A stretch of 64,000 bases of DNA from Whalleya microplaca (lineage: Eukaryota > Ascomycota > Sordariomycetes > Xylariales > Xylariaceae), in contig MU385777.1 in the NCBI GenBank assembly GCA_022497155.1, positions 62,001 through 126,000 of the forward strand, read 5' to 3'. Position 1 is the stretch's first letter, and each line of letters begins with the position of its first letter. A program made the position numbers and the translations under genes. Of the stretch, positions 12,814 to 24,105 are shown piece after piece. The notes below the pieces were generated by a model. It did no database searches and was not told the DNA's origin. It saw only the letters and a program-made list of their open reading frames with translations.

Positions 12814-13774
12814 AAGAGCATATCCCTAAATGTGATTACTGATGCTGAGAAAGCGCTGCCATTATTTAATGAGAAGTTGTTATATTTCCCTCTTCTGAAA
12901 CGAATTTCATTCGCCGAGAAGACAATGGCGATACCAAGCAGTACATGCGTTCCCGTGCCTGGATCTGAATGGGAGGGATCTTTAGATGAATCTTCTGAGT
13001 CTATCAGCGAGATGATGAATGATCTACATATCTACGACCCAAGGTCATCTATTCTCAGTGTCGAAGGGAACGAGGAAGTACAAGACTTCTTTGGCCTACT
13101 TCGCGTGAGGGACGAGTATATGGACTTTTGCAATTGGGGAAAAAAAGACAGTCAGCTGCTTTGGATCAGGGGGAGTGCTGGACAGGGTAAGACCACGCTA
13201 ATGAAGTCGGTCATTCGAGCGATAACAAGGACATCGCGTGGAGAGTCGACGCATCAGTGTCTTTCGTTCTTCTTCTTTGACTACTGCAATACCGAAGCAA
13301 ATCACGCAGCTGCGGCCCTCAAGAATTTGATATGGGGCATCCTTGTGCGCCAACAAAGCCTTGCTAAGCATCTGGCATACAAGCGTCACACGACAGACAG
13401 GACAAGCTTTGATGACCCCAACGACTTCCTTGCACTCTCTGGGATCCTGTATAACATGATTCAGGATACAGATTTCTCGGAAACGTACTTCATCGTTGAT
13501 GCTCTCGATGAGTGTTCCTCGGAGGTGGGGCGGCCAGGCCTCAGCGATCTTATGGAATTCATCCAAAATTCAATTCGACTATCAAAGCGGGTCCGATGGC
13601 TTGTGTCCAGTGACATTTCGGACATCATCCAATCTAAGTTTGACAAAGGTAGTGAATGCCATACTACCATCAACTTAAGCTCTTTAAGCTGCTCTAGTGC
13701 CGTCAACAGTTATATAAGTAAGAAGATGGGAGTTCTGGCTGAAGCTAAAGGCTACGATGAAGATCTTAAGGATA

Positions 13775-14939
13775 CCATGGGTCCCGAGGTCACGGGCCAT
13801 CCCTAGTGCCGGGACCGCAAAAATCAGCCATTTCTATACAAAACTTACCGTTTTTCACAAGCTATTATAACTTCACTTTATTAGATATAAATCTGATACT
13901 TTAAATATAGATATTTTAATGGTAGAATAGTAATTAAAAAATAAGGTTGGAAATTTTAAAAAATTATATATATAATTTAAATATACTTAAAAATAAGAAA
14001 TTTTAATATATAAAAATTATTATACTAAATAATATATATTAAATCGAAAGTAAAATTAAAAAAATAATAATAAATACTTTTAAACATATTTATATATATA
14101 TTTAATAAAAATATAAAATAATTTTATATATTTGTAATATTTTTAATAAAATATAATATTATAAATATATTAAATAAATCGACTTTAATATTAAAATTTA
14201 AAAATAAAATAAAATAATGTTTAATAAAAGGTAATTTATATTAAATATATTATAATTAAAATAATATAAATTAAAAAGAAAAAGTTAAAAATTTAATGTG
14301 GGTAATTTTATATTAAAGTTTAAAGTTTTTCGGTATTTTTCCCATAGTAAAAAGTCTCCACTTTTACTCCACTTTTAAGACATTTTTTATATACGCTTTA
14401 ATATAACTCGGATTTAAAATTCGTTTTAAAAATAATATTATTTTATATTTATATAGCTTAATATAAATTTAAAATTATTTTTTCCGATTTTTCTTTATTT
14501 TTAAAATTAACGTTAAATATAAATATTTTATATAATAAATATTATTTATAATATTTAAAATTATATAGCAAAATAAAATATCTAGAAATTTTAAAAAATT
14601 CTTTTATTATAGTTATAACTTAATTTTATATTAATAAAAAAACCTTATAGTTTTACGATTTTTCCTTAATTTATTATTTAAAATTAAACTTTTATTTTTA
14701 TTTTTTATTAATTTTATTAACTTTATTTCATTATATAAACTTAATATAATTTATTAATTATTTCTTTATAATTTTTATAATATATATTAACCATTAAAAT
14801 ATATAATATAAGTAGCCGCTTAATTTTAAATTATACATGTAGTTTATAATAAATTGTTAAAAATGGTGACTTTTATATATAAACCGTTGATTTTTGTGGT
14901 CCCGCCACTAGGGGTGGCCCGTGACCTCGGGATCTATGG
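13775..14939. mobile_element. AT-rich TIR DNA transposon remnant in the NACHT region, RIP-like
   Basis: Terminal inverted repeats of about 60 bp can be read directly. The left end begins CCATGGGTCCCGAGGTCACG and the reverse complement of the right end begins CCATAGATCCCGAGGTCACG; the similarity continues through a gggacc and aaaaatca stretch. TA lies on both sides (13773-13774 and 14940-14941), the target duplication of the Tc1/mariner-pogo superfamily. The interior (about 13840-14860) is almost only A and T, without any open frame, which fits C-to-T mutation by RIP on both strands. Dropping the element plus one TA puts the flanking NACHT codons back in one frame. No transposase can be recognised. 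Confidence 0.85.
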
Positions 14940-17900
14940 TAGTATCGTGGCAACGCTCGACGAACAGCCATGCAGAAATTACCTTCAAGTGACTCTTATT
15001 TGCGAGGCTCTCAAGGCGGAGGAAAATTGGTACGCTGATAGGGTCCTGGATGAAGTCAGAACTCTGAAAGGCTTGGTTCCCCTTTACGAATACTTCGTCA
15101 GTAAACTCAGAAGTCTTCCGCGAGAGGATGGAAAGTATTGCTTCGAGATCCTCCGTACATTGGCTGTTTCCAATCGATCATTGCATCTATCCGAATTAAG
15201 GGCCCTCGTGCATCTAGATCCCAGGGTAGATCTACACAGGATTGTCAAAAAATGTAATTGTTTCCTCAATATTGCAGACAAGAGACCAATCACATTTCAC
15301 CATCAGTCCGTCAGGAACTATGTGAGGCAGGAGGTCCAAACAGACTCCCAGATTTACTCAAACCTTACTCAACGCAGTATCGACTCGCTGGTCAAGACCT
15401 TGAGCAGCGGCACTCTCGATAACGAATGTTCGACAACTCGTAGCTTTCTCTCCCTATGCTGGATGGATTACTTATACGAGTTGATTAAAGAAGTCGTGGC
15501 ATGTCAAGAATCAGATAAAAAGCTTGAATTGGACCAAAAGGCAACCAATAGAGTGCTGTCATTTCTGAAAGAACATCTCGTGGCCTGGATCGAAGCTCTC
15601 GCCTTAGAAGACCGGCTGGCAAGAGCTGTTGTTTTGCTCCAGAAAATTGTTTTACACCTTAACGTAAGCCACACTCACCTTAAATGGTCGAAAACTGTTC
15701 ATATAAATGCATGGCGGCTAACCAGCTTGCCAGGCAAATATGAACGAGACAAATGAGCTCCGGGCAGCATGCCGAGACGCCCATCTCATAATGCTTCTCC
15801 ACATTTCAACTAAAACCCCGAAGCATGTCTCGGCTAGCAACACTATGTTGTTTTGTCCCACAGAGAGTGTCTTGAAAACGAAGTATCTTCTTAACGCATT
15901 TCCCCACATTGAGGTCCTCCCACTGGGGAATCAATTATGGCGTCGTGATCTTATATCGTTTGAAGGCCGTATGTATCCAATACTCGTCTCGTAACTTTTT
16001 ACTGCTTGTATTTTCTAGGTACTTTTCGTAACCCCTTATCGATCCATATAATTCAAAGAGACTAACTTAACTATTACTCATAGATAGTGACTGGGTCCAT
16101 TCCGTAGCCTTTTCCCCCGATGGCCGACTGATCGCATCAGGATCTGATGACTGCAGTGTGCGCATCTGGGACGGCGAAATTGGCACTACCCAACACACAC
16201 TTGAGATCAACCAGGGTTGGATTTACTGCGTGGCATTTTCTTCCCAAGGCTATATTGCAGCAGGCTCGTTCGAGGGCGGCGTCACGATTTGGAACCCATC
16301 TACGGGTCGGCAGCTCTGGAGGCTGGAGGATCACCCCGGGAGAGTCCGCGCCCTGACCTTTCCCCAGACGGCAGATATTTGGTGGTGGCAAGCGCCCAAA
16401 CTCTGCGAATTTGGGACCTCAGAGCCCAGCCTGAGAAGTCCCACGACATTGAACACCACGATGTATATATCAGGTCCGTTACCATTTCCTGCGATGGAAG
16501 ATTGCTTGCATCAGGAGCAGATGACAGCATGATACGCATTTGGGACTCGTGGCAAGAGGTAAGTTCAGACAAATCTCCGCGAATACTAGAGGGCCACAGC
16601 GGCGAAGTCAGCTCTGTGGCCTTCTCGCCGGAGAGACCTAGATACTTAGCGTCGGGTTCAGATGACGGCACCAGCAAAATATGGGCTCTTGACAAAGACG
16701 AAGTCCTGACATTGAAGTCTGACAAACCAGTCACATCTATATCTTTCTCTCCCGACGGACTGCGGCTCGCCTCTAGCACAAAGGGTAGCGCAATTGACAT
16801 TTGGGACGCTGTCCAAGGTGGCAAGCTGGAAGTGATGAGAGCCTATGGATACAACATCCGATCTATCGCCTTCTCTCCAACCGGCGCCTATTTAGCTTCT
16901 GCATCGCAAGGCTCCAGCGTGCACCTGTGGAGCACAGCGAATGGATATATCACGAAAAATACGTCACTCAAGCCCTTGAATGTTAACGAGCCCATCAGCG
17001 AGCTGATCGTCGCCCCGGACGGGCAAACAATTGCAGCAGGTCACAAGTATGGCAAAGTCACACTGTGGAACATGAACGACGTAGATGCTCTCCCGACTGT
17101 GACGCAACTTGGGCATGAACGTGAAATCCTCTGTCTCGCATTCTCGCCCGATGGTTCCAGCCTGGCTTCCGGCTCCTCTGACAGGACCGCGCGAGTTTGC
17201 GACGTTGCCACAGGCGAGGAGCGAGTAGTCTTTCCGACCAAGGACAACTGGGTCCGCATTGTTGTATGGTCACCAGACGGTGAATACCTCGCATTCGGTT
17301 CAAGTGACAATTCAATACATATATACAAGGTGGACTTTCAGACCAAAAGCTGCAAAGAGCCCCAAGTCGTGACGCATAGCGACAGTAGGCATGTCAGGGC
17401 ACTGGCGTTCTCACCCGGTGAAAGGAGGCTTTACCTCGCTGTCGGAGGCGGTGATGGTAAAATGAGTGTGTGGAAGAAATTTGAGGAGGATTGGGAGCTG
17501 CAATATACAATCAACGCCCACTCGAACTCCGTCAGAAGTATCGTCTTCACTCCAGATAGCAGACGCATTGTTTCAGCGGCGGCTGATCGGACGCTGCGGA
17601 TCTGGGACTGTGAGGCGAAGAATTTTGTGGGTGACACCATTCATACTCGGGTCGTTCACACTCAGATGAGGTTTGAAAAGGGCTGGGGAACATTGGAGTA
17701 CGTAGTGACACCTCATGGTGCCCAGCCGTTAGACCCTTCTATCAAATCTGTCCCAGATTGGTGTCCATATGGCGAGTACGAGTACGAGCGAGGGGATGAA
17801 CGAGAACACTGGATCACTTGGAACGACCAGAAAGCCATCTTTCTCCCTGGAGCATTTTCCCCGGGTGCGACGTACTTCATGGACCACAAACTTATCGTTG

Positions 17901-17965
17901 GCACGAAGTCAGGGTTCGTGTTGATATTCCGATTTTCGGATAAGGGGGTTCCTCGCCTTTATTAA

Positions 17966-18900
17966 TCTTTTTTTTTTTTTTTCATGTCATGATGGGGTTA
18001 GATGTTATAGACCCCCTTTTTTGTCACTGAACGTGCAGCGACCCTGGCCTTTGCACCACAGTCTCGTGCTCCTATGGTACCGCCGTTGAGCTCTGTGCTG
18101 GTACGAGCCACTACTGCATCAACCGTTCTGATATCGCGGATCAAGTGAGTGGCGGCTACTCCTGGTGCAGCTACCAAGGATTCCACGGCAATACACCTTA
18201 TTCCGGCCTTTGAGATGGAACTCGATGATGGGAATTACATTCTGGTTGAGGGCGGTCATAAATGCTAAGCTCAGCATGAAAAATTGCATCTTCACAGATA
18301 ATGTAACGCATGGATGTATTCGGATGAGACCTATGCTAGTTAGCATTACTGCTGCCATCAGACGTTGACGGGAGGGACTTGGGATATGGGATTAGAGTTA
18401 CACACGCTCGCGTTTTAAACATATCCAACTTCTATTCACTCTTTTATACGTCTACTTCATTCCCCGATGAGGATTACCTACCTACGAATTGTGTACTTGT
18501 GTAACAAATATGCGATGTTATTTGCGTGGATTTTTAAGAGCTGTTATTAGGATGCTCAAGAGCACGAGAACATATACTTCCAAGTTGACGACACTACTTA
18601 GAATGATGATATTATCAAATAGATCTTCAAGGCGACAATTGCCTACACCATCGGCATGGTTATTGAAAGAATAGCCAGTGATATGCATTGTCAGTCATGA
18701 AACATTGTAATTTGAGATTGACTAATATACGGCGATGAAATTATCGTTAGGTATCGAGTCGGAGTTACGATAATCTCTATCATTTAACAGCGTGGGATAA
18801 TTTGTTGCTAAGGTACGACTAGCATTACAGAACTAATATTAAGTCGTATCATTAGAATACTTTCTGTAGCGACGCTCGATTCGACACCATATTGACCAGG
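17966..18900. other. Gene-free stretch between convergent genes
   Basis: This 0.9-kb spacer follows the WD40 pseudogene and precedes the 3' end of the minus-strand b561 gene. It starts with a poly-T run (about 17968-17982). Only short frames of about 60-80 codons occur and none looks coding. I see no repeat or RNA gene. Confidence 0.45.
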
Positions 18901-20039
18901 CTAGACTTGCCCCCTCCTGATATTATCTGGCGATAGGGGCGAAACGGATCTCGTCCGATTCACAGAACCGCCAGCCCGCCCCCTGCCCATTGAACCAACG
19001 GAGCTCATCTCAATCGGCCCTTCTCCTACCACGTCAGACACACTCCGTTCACCATGTTGAGGACTGGGGGTATACGGTGGACTGGGATCGTCGACGCGCT
19101 CTTTCACACGATGAGTCGTGCGGGGCCGAAGCGCACGCCGGCGCCGTATCTCCCCAAAGACAGCCGCTATGAGCCACAGCAGCCACATGATGCCGGCCAC
19201 GACGCCATACGCAATCTTAGCATCGGCCGAGGCGTTGGCCATCCGCAGTCCCAATCCGCCGTTGATGATGCCTAGGGTTATCATGGTCCGTCCGACCCAG
19301 AGATGCGCGTGCGACCACCATGTGCGCCGCCCCACGCGCTTGAACCTGGAGTGATGCATGAAGCCCAGGATGGGCTGGAAGAAGAGCACAGCCAGGAGTA
19401 CGATGCCGATGATGGGGTGCGCATTCTCGGATGCGATATTCAACTACGGGATGGAAAGGGGTCACTGTTAGTATCAAAGACGCACGCGTTACATCGACGA
19501 GGACGGGGAGAGAATACACTCACGAGGCTAGTTTCTTCCGGAGGAATCCTGGCTACACTGACGAGATACAACCCCAGTCCCGCGGCCGCAATGTATAATA
19601 CGTACGACGCAATCTGTATCGAAGCGTGAATGATCCAGGAGAGTGGTCCCGGAATGACCCTCATGCATATCGAGCCGACGGGGAAGAAGGCCACGAACAC
19701 GATAGACGCCAGGATGCCGTGGACGGTTCGTAACCGTGTCATCTCGCTGATATCGAAGCCTGGGTATCCGTACGAACTAGCCGCCCCGAACCCGTAGTCG
19801 CCGCTGTCACCACCGTCCCCATACGCACTGCCTTGATTCCCGTTCCCAGTCCCAGACCACGGGTCTCCGTCGCCATCACCGCCGCCGAAGGGGCCCCATG
19901 CGTAAGCCGTCGCCGCTGCGCACTCACGGTGGTGAGTATGTCTGTGTACCTCTCGGCGTAGAGTCCGGTGAAATCATCCATCACCGGGCGAAGCCCACTC
20001 ACCTAAAGCCAGCAGGCTCAGAAGTCCTGCCGATGTCAT
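18901..20039 (-). CDS. Cytochrome b561-type integral membrane protein with signal peptide
   Basis: Three exons on the minus strand (20039-20003, 19915-19524, 19443-18901) encode 323 residues. Splicing the first two joins MTSAGLLSLLAL to AATAYAWGPFGG, a clear signal peptide with likely cleavage after AYA. A Gly/Asp/Ser-rich extracellular linker of about 60 residues follows, then TVHGILASIVFVAFFPVG, IIHASIQ, ENAHPIIG and SHAHLWVGR. These are the membrane helices of the fungal b561 family with its spaced His residues, the expected ligands of two haems. About five helices are visible. The tail is hydrophilic (Arg/Ser/Pro-rich). Related proteins move electrons across membranes and often carry an N-terminal DOMON domain; this one lacks it and has only the short linker. 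The family call is good, the electron donor and acceptor are unknown. The start rests on the signal peptide and phase. Confidence 0.82.
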
Positions 20040-22483
20040 GATCCGTCAGGTTTTCGCGTCCCGTATGCGTAGGTAGATCCGACGTAGCAGGAGACGTGCG
20101 GTCATCGAGAATGACAAAACGTAGAAAAAGTAAAAAACACAGACGCTTGAGCGCAAGCAAGTCGGGCGGCCGTCGGGTTTACATACCAGCCCACCTACTT
20201 ACCTACGTACATACATACATACCTACATACATACAAAGACATGTATGTGCCGCTCTCCATATGCGGCTCGGGAGGCATTACGCAAGTGCCTCCTCCCTCA
20301 TGTCGGAGCTGGGCTTGGGGTGCGTCCGGTGCCACACAATTGTACCCTGGGTCTCGGGACCGAGGGCGTCGTGGGGGACCAATGGCGAGAGGCTTATTTT
20401 GAGCCACGGCCAGGCCCTGCAGATCCCACGGCCAATGCGCGCCTCTGCTGCTCACACCATGTCATCACTGGTGACGAGTCTTTGCTGGACGCAGGACAAC
20501 GCGACAGCACGGCAGCAAACAAAGGGTCGCGTTCTTCGACAATGAGACGATGTTATGTCGGCTGGGTATGTTGGAGCTTCATATCGCATCTATGTATAAC
20601 ACTTGGCGCCAAGGGGACAAGGCGTCCGCTGCCGCTGCTGTCCAGTTCCGATCCGATATTCGTCGGCGGCCGGTGTTCTGACCACCGAGGAAGAAGGATC
20701 AGACGGATGTCTTGATTGTCTTCGCCGTGAAGGGTAGGGATTCTATGTTTATACCTTTCATGATTAGTTAAGCTCGAGCACGGCCTCGATTCCTTGTGCA
20801 AGAATACCAGAGAGATCCAACCATTGCTAAAAGTGGCATCTTCGAGACTATCATGATGCCTAAGCTTGCCGACTGGGCTGCTAGGTTAATTCCCTTATAG
20901 TCAGAAGACTGACGCCAAAGCTAACAGCCCATGGTCGAGGGCTCGTCCGCGAGACCCCTGTAGACACCGCCCCTTCTTCCCTTTCCAAAACGTCTCAGCG
21001 TCACGAATAAGCTTTTCTCTAAACTATCTAAGCCCTCTAGGCTGTGGTCATCACTTTAGTCTCAGATAGCCCTAAGGCGTAGCAATCATCAGACTCGGAC
21101 AACCATATATGCGTTCACTGAGGACTACGAACTGATCTAAATATATATATATTATCCCCATCACAGCCATGGAAATACGGCAAAGGGCCGTCCCGGGGTC
21201 GTGGGGACGGGGGTTTCTATGCGGGCGCAACCGGTTCATTCACCCGCTGTTCCAGACCGTAAGATAGATTTCTGCAGAACATAAAATAGCCGCGCAGATG
21301 AAGACCCTGCACCGGTTTATGCTATCTACCCTTCGCGGTTGCTTGCATATGTATGTTTCATATACAAGGGGGCATAAGTGTGCGTGTGTAGCCTCGCTCG
21401 GCAACGGTATCTCCAAACAAGGAATGTCCGACGCGTATGACAAAGCGCACCCGAGAGTTGGGATTCATAAGAGTTTTTAGTATATGTATTATAAGTTGTA
21501 TAGTCTAGGCATTCTAAGCTATATGTTAAGAATATTCGTTACGTGGGAAAATAGGTGTACGACAAGGCACAGTAACGGGACTTATACCAACCCACCTACC
21601 TACTTACCTTTGCTGTGTCCCTACTCTGTTACTACCTACCAATTACTGCGAGCAGGGAGTGGTTATTTCCGAAGAGCACAGGAAACAGAAATTAATCACA
21701 AGCTAAGCAAAGCACGCAGAGCATGCAAAACAAATATTTTAATTCAATTGTATTCACTAGAAGGAAAACTGACCGACCGCAAAGGGGTGTGTGTGTGTGC
21801 AAAGTGAAGAAAGGCTACTAAGGGAAGTACGTCCAAGCAGCATGGCCTAATCCATCTCCAACCCTCAGATTTTGCGGGTGGGTTAGAATTCTCGAGGGAC
21901 GCATGTGAGAAATTCAGACGAATAGGGGTATTTCGCAAGGAGCTTGCACCAAAGCGGGATGAATCGAGGGCGCAATTCAAGGATGAGCAGATGCGTCCGA
22001 AACGTCCAAGCAATACGACGAGAACGGTCGCAGGAAAAGCAGTCGCATCGCCAAGCTCTTCGAGACATGTCGGAACTATATGGCATGAGATTGCGGGGAA
22101 AAGGAATCGTGTTGGTCAGGTAAGGTCAGGTCGAAAATGAAAATCGTGACTTGAAATCGTCATCGTGGTAATTGATGCAAATCGTACAACGTTCTCCTCG
22201 TGCGTGCAAATGACATAAAAGTCATTGCGAGATAAGAGAACCAATAGAATGTTGATCCCAAGACCTGGCGTAAGACCCGTTCCATGATTCGCCAACGCCA
22301 GCAGTCCTCGTCTAGGCGGAGAAGGATGTCGAAAAGCCACGAATAATTGTTGTCACGCGCAAAGTGCAAATGAATCAAAGGTCAGACCATGCAGCAGAAC
22401 CAGAGACAATCATGCAGAATACGAAGAAGCATGCCGAAACGCCAGAACGCAGGACGCCGGTATGCTAAACGTTGCGATCCATT
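20040..22483. other. Gene-free stretch with a tetranucleotide repeat
   Basis: Two overlapping plus-strand frames of about 150 codons (about 20096-20715) are in different frames, Cys/Arg-rich and lack any recognisable domain, so I do not call genes. A TACC/TACA-type tract lies near the left end. The right end should contain the 3' untranslated region of the RRM gene. Confidence 0.45.
20196..20235. repeat. TACC/TACA-type tetranucleotide microsatellite
   Basis: An imperfect run of tacc, tacg and taca units lies about 160 bases upstream of the b561 start codon, in its likely promoter or leader. Similar tacc/ggta runs recur near 30180-30245 and 42728-42766. Confidence 0.7.
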
Positions 22484-24105
22484 TTACTAATACAAAGTTA
22501 GTCTCATCCTAGAACGGTGATCAAGGTAAACAACGCCATACCTGAGGACCCAAGCCACCAGGGGGAGGACCTTGACCGCCTCCACCAAAACCAGGACCAC
22601 CAAAGGGCCCAGGGCCGGGAGGGCCAGGAGGACCAGGAGGGCCCGGGGGGCCCGGAGGAAAGTAATGTGGAGGAGGGGGTGCCGGTCGGTAAGGGGTACC
22701 TACGCCAGAATTGTTCTGCGAACGGCCCCAAGACAACCGAACGCGAGAGTTCCCAATAGGATAACCCTGCATTTGGTTGATTGCCATTTCAGCAGCATGG
22801 CGATGAACGAACTGAACAAAGCCGCAACCCTTCCCCGGGGGAATCTTGACATAGGTGATCTCCCCAAATCCTTGAAAAAAGGATCGGAGTTCATCCTCAG
22901 TGACGTATCCCGAAAGTCCACCAACAAAAACGGTCGTGTTGTTCGGATCCGTGAACTGATTCATGGCCATGGGATTGAACGCTCCTTGTTGTTGATATCC
23001 ATAACCAGGCTGCTGTTGCTGCACCCATTGCGGGCCCATGCCACCATGGGGAGGAGGAACAGCCGCTTGCATTACCTGATGAGCGCCGAATTGATTGAAT
23101 TGTGCACCACCACCTTGATGGTTGCTACATGAAACGTTAGTAAGGACCATAGTGCTGTAACAATTTCAAAGGGACCATACCGATTTTTGGGAGTTGCTGG
23201 AGAGACTCGCATAGGCCTATTACCGCAGTACACTCCTTGCATTTCTACCAGAGCACGCTGCTGATCTCGCTCGTCCGAGAATCTTACGAAACCGTAGCCA
23301 CGGGATTGTCCCGTCTGCTGATCAGTCATGATTTTGGCGGATTTGCAGCTGCCGAATCGAGCTTGGAATAGAGCGACCAAAACGAATTCGTTCACTTCGT
23401 GGCCAAGGTCCCCAACAAAGATCGAGTACTCGGGGCTTCTATCATCGCGACGGTCAACCAGACCACCACCTGAAGCCCAATTGAGGCGGAAGACTCGGTC
23501 GGTGTTCGGGATTGCGCTGCCATTAAGTTGCAAGGCCTTCTGAGCGGTGTCAGGGCTAGTAAACTCTACAAAGCAATAGCCGGCGTTTCTGTAAATGAAT
23601 CAGTAAACTAGTTAACATATGGTATGATAGGTACGGTCGGATGTGCGAGGTCTGAATTTGAGGACGAAAAAAACATTCAGATGCCAGGGGCCATAGAATA
23701 AATGTGGGTAATCGGAAGGGTCATCGTACCCAGAGTGACGATCTCTTATGATCTTGACTTGGACGTTCTCGTTCAATGTTGACTGGAATAGCGATCGAAT
23801 GAAGCCCTCGTCCATCCAACCGGCCAACTCTCCCATCCTGTGACAATTTAGCTTCGATTCTGTTTACGATGCGATCGATTGCCATATGTAGATTCTGAAG
23901 GAAGGGTTACATACCAGAGTGTCTGGCGAGCGGAATCGCTAGAGAAACCGGCCGACATATCTCCTCCACCTTGGCCGTTGGTAGGAGCCATGGAAAGACC
24001 AGAAGGGGGAACGCCAGGTGCACCAGTACCTTGAGATCCGGCGTCAACTTGGGAGCCGGAGCCGTTGGAGGGCGGCTTGCCGTTGTATGGGTTAAAAGTG
24101 TCCAT
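22484..24105 (-). CDS. Three-RRM RNA-binding protein, Csx1/Nam8 (TIA-1-like) type
   Basis: Five exons on the minus strand (24105-23915, 23837-23730, 23588-23181, 23124-22542, 22486-22484) give 430 residues. RRM1 is assembled over two introns (TLWMGELAGWMDEGFIRSLF, then NAGYCFVEF). RRM2 starts SIFVGDLGHEVNEF with RNP1 RGYGFVRF. RRM3 starts TVFVGGLSGYVTEDEL with RNP1 CGFVQF. Between RRM2 and RRM3 is a Gln/Gly/Pro-rich linker; the C-terminus is a Pro/Gly-rich run (PPGPPGPPGPP-like). The last intron places a TAA directly after GGLGPQ; if it is retained, only five more codons follow. Just upstream of the ATG, a ctaac branch site followed by ctgcag marks the 3' end of a 5'-leader intron. Homologues are S. 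cerevisiae Nam8, a U1 snRNP and meiotic splicing factor, and S. pombe Csx1, which stabilises mRNA in oxidative stress. I cannot decide between the two roles. Confidence 0.92.

Larger units (their letters stand above)
11699..17965 (+). pseudogene. Broken NWD-NACHT-WD40 (NLR-like STAND) gene
   Basis: The coding blocks are: NWD domain at 11699-12217 joined to 12273-12494 (intron 12218-12272, phase 0); the remainder of NWD and the NACHT at 12819-13774; the NACHT C-terminal part at 14942-15663; a linker at 15734-15968; WD40 repeats at 16084-17965. Introns 15664-15733 and 15969-16083 splice in frame, the latter giving FEGHSDWVHSVAFSPDG. The N-terminus (LLWDETYDEVK..., then LLAWVGGCF and VISRMDWY) matches the NWD NACHT-NTPase N-terminal domain. 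Walker A is GSAGQGKTTL and Walker B is YFIVDALDEC. About twelve WD40 units follow. It is broken by a solo LTR at 12495-12813, by a TIR transposon at 13775-14939 inside the NACHT region, by an apparent one-base deletion at about 16356-16365 in the third WD40 unit, and by an out-of-frame joint just after the LTR. The coding blocks are otherwise well preserved, so decay looks recent. Intact relatives act as ligand-sensing switches in fungal self/non-self recognition. Confidence 0.88.

Noticed and set aside
13840..14860. AT-rich block as a mitochondrial insertion or centromere fragment
   Set aside because: It is bounded exactly by terminal inverted repeats and a TA duplication inside a gene, so a RIP-mutated transposon explains it better.
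15664..15760. Apparent frameshift in the NLR linker
   Set aside because: A standard intron (gtaagc ... ggctaac ... ccag, 15664-15733) joins the two frames in phase, so no lesion is needed here.
16300..16380. An intron explaining the WD40 frame change
   Set aside because: No donor in a suitable place keeps both WD40 halves; a single missing T in the acctttcccc stretch explains it more simply.
20096..20715. Two overlapping plus-strand frames of about 150 codons
   Set aside because: They are in different frames, have no recognisable domain and unusual composition, and lie at the promoter of the b561 gene.
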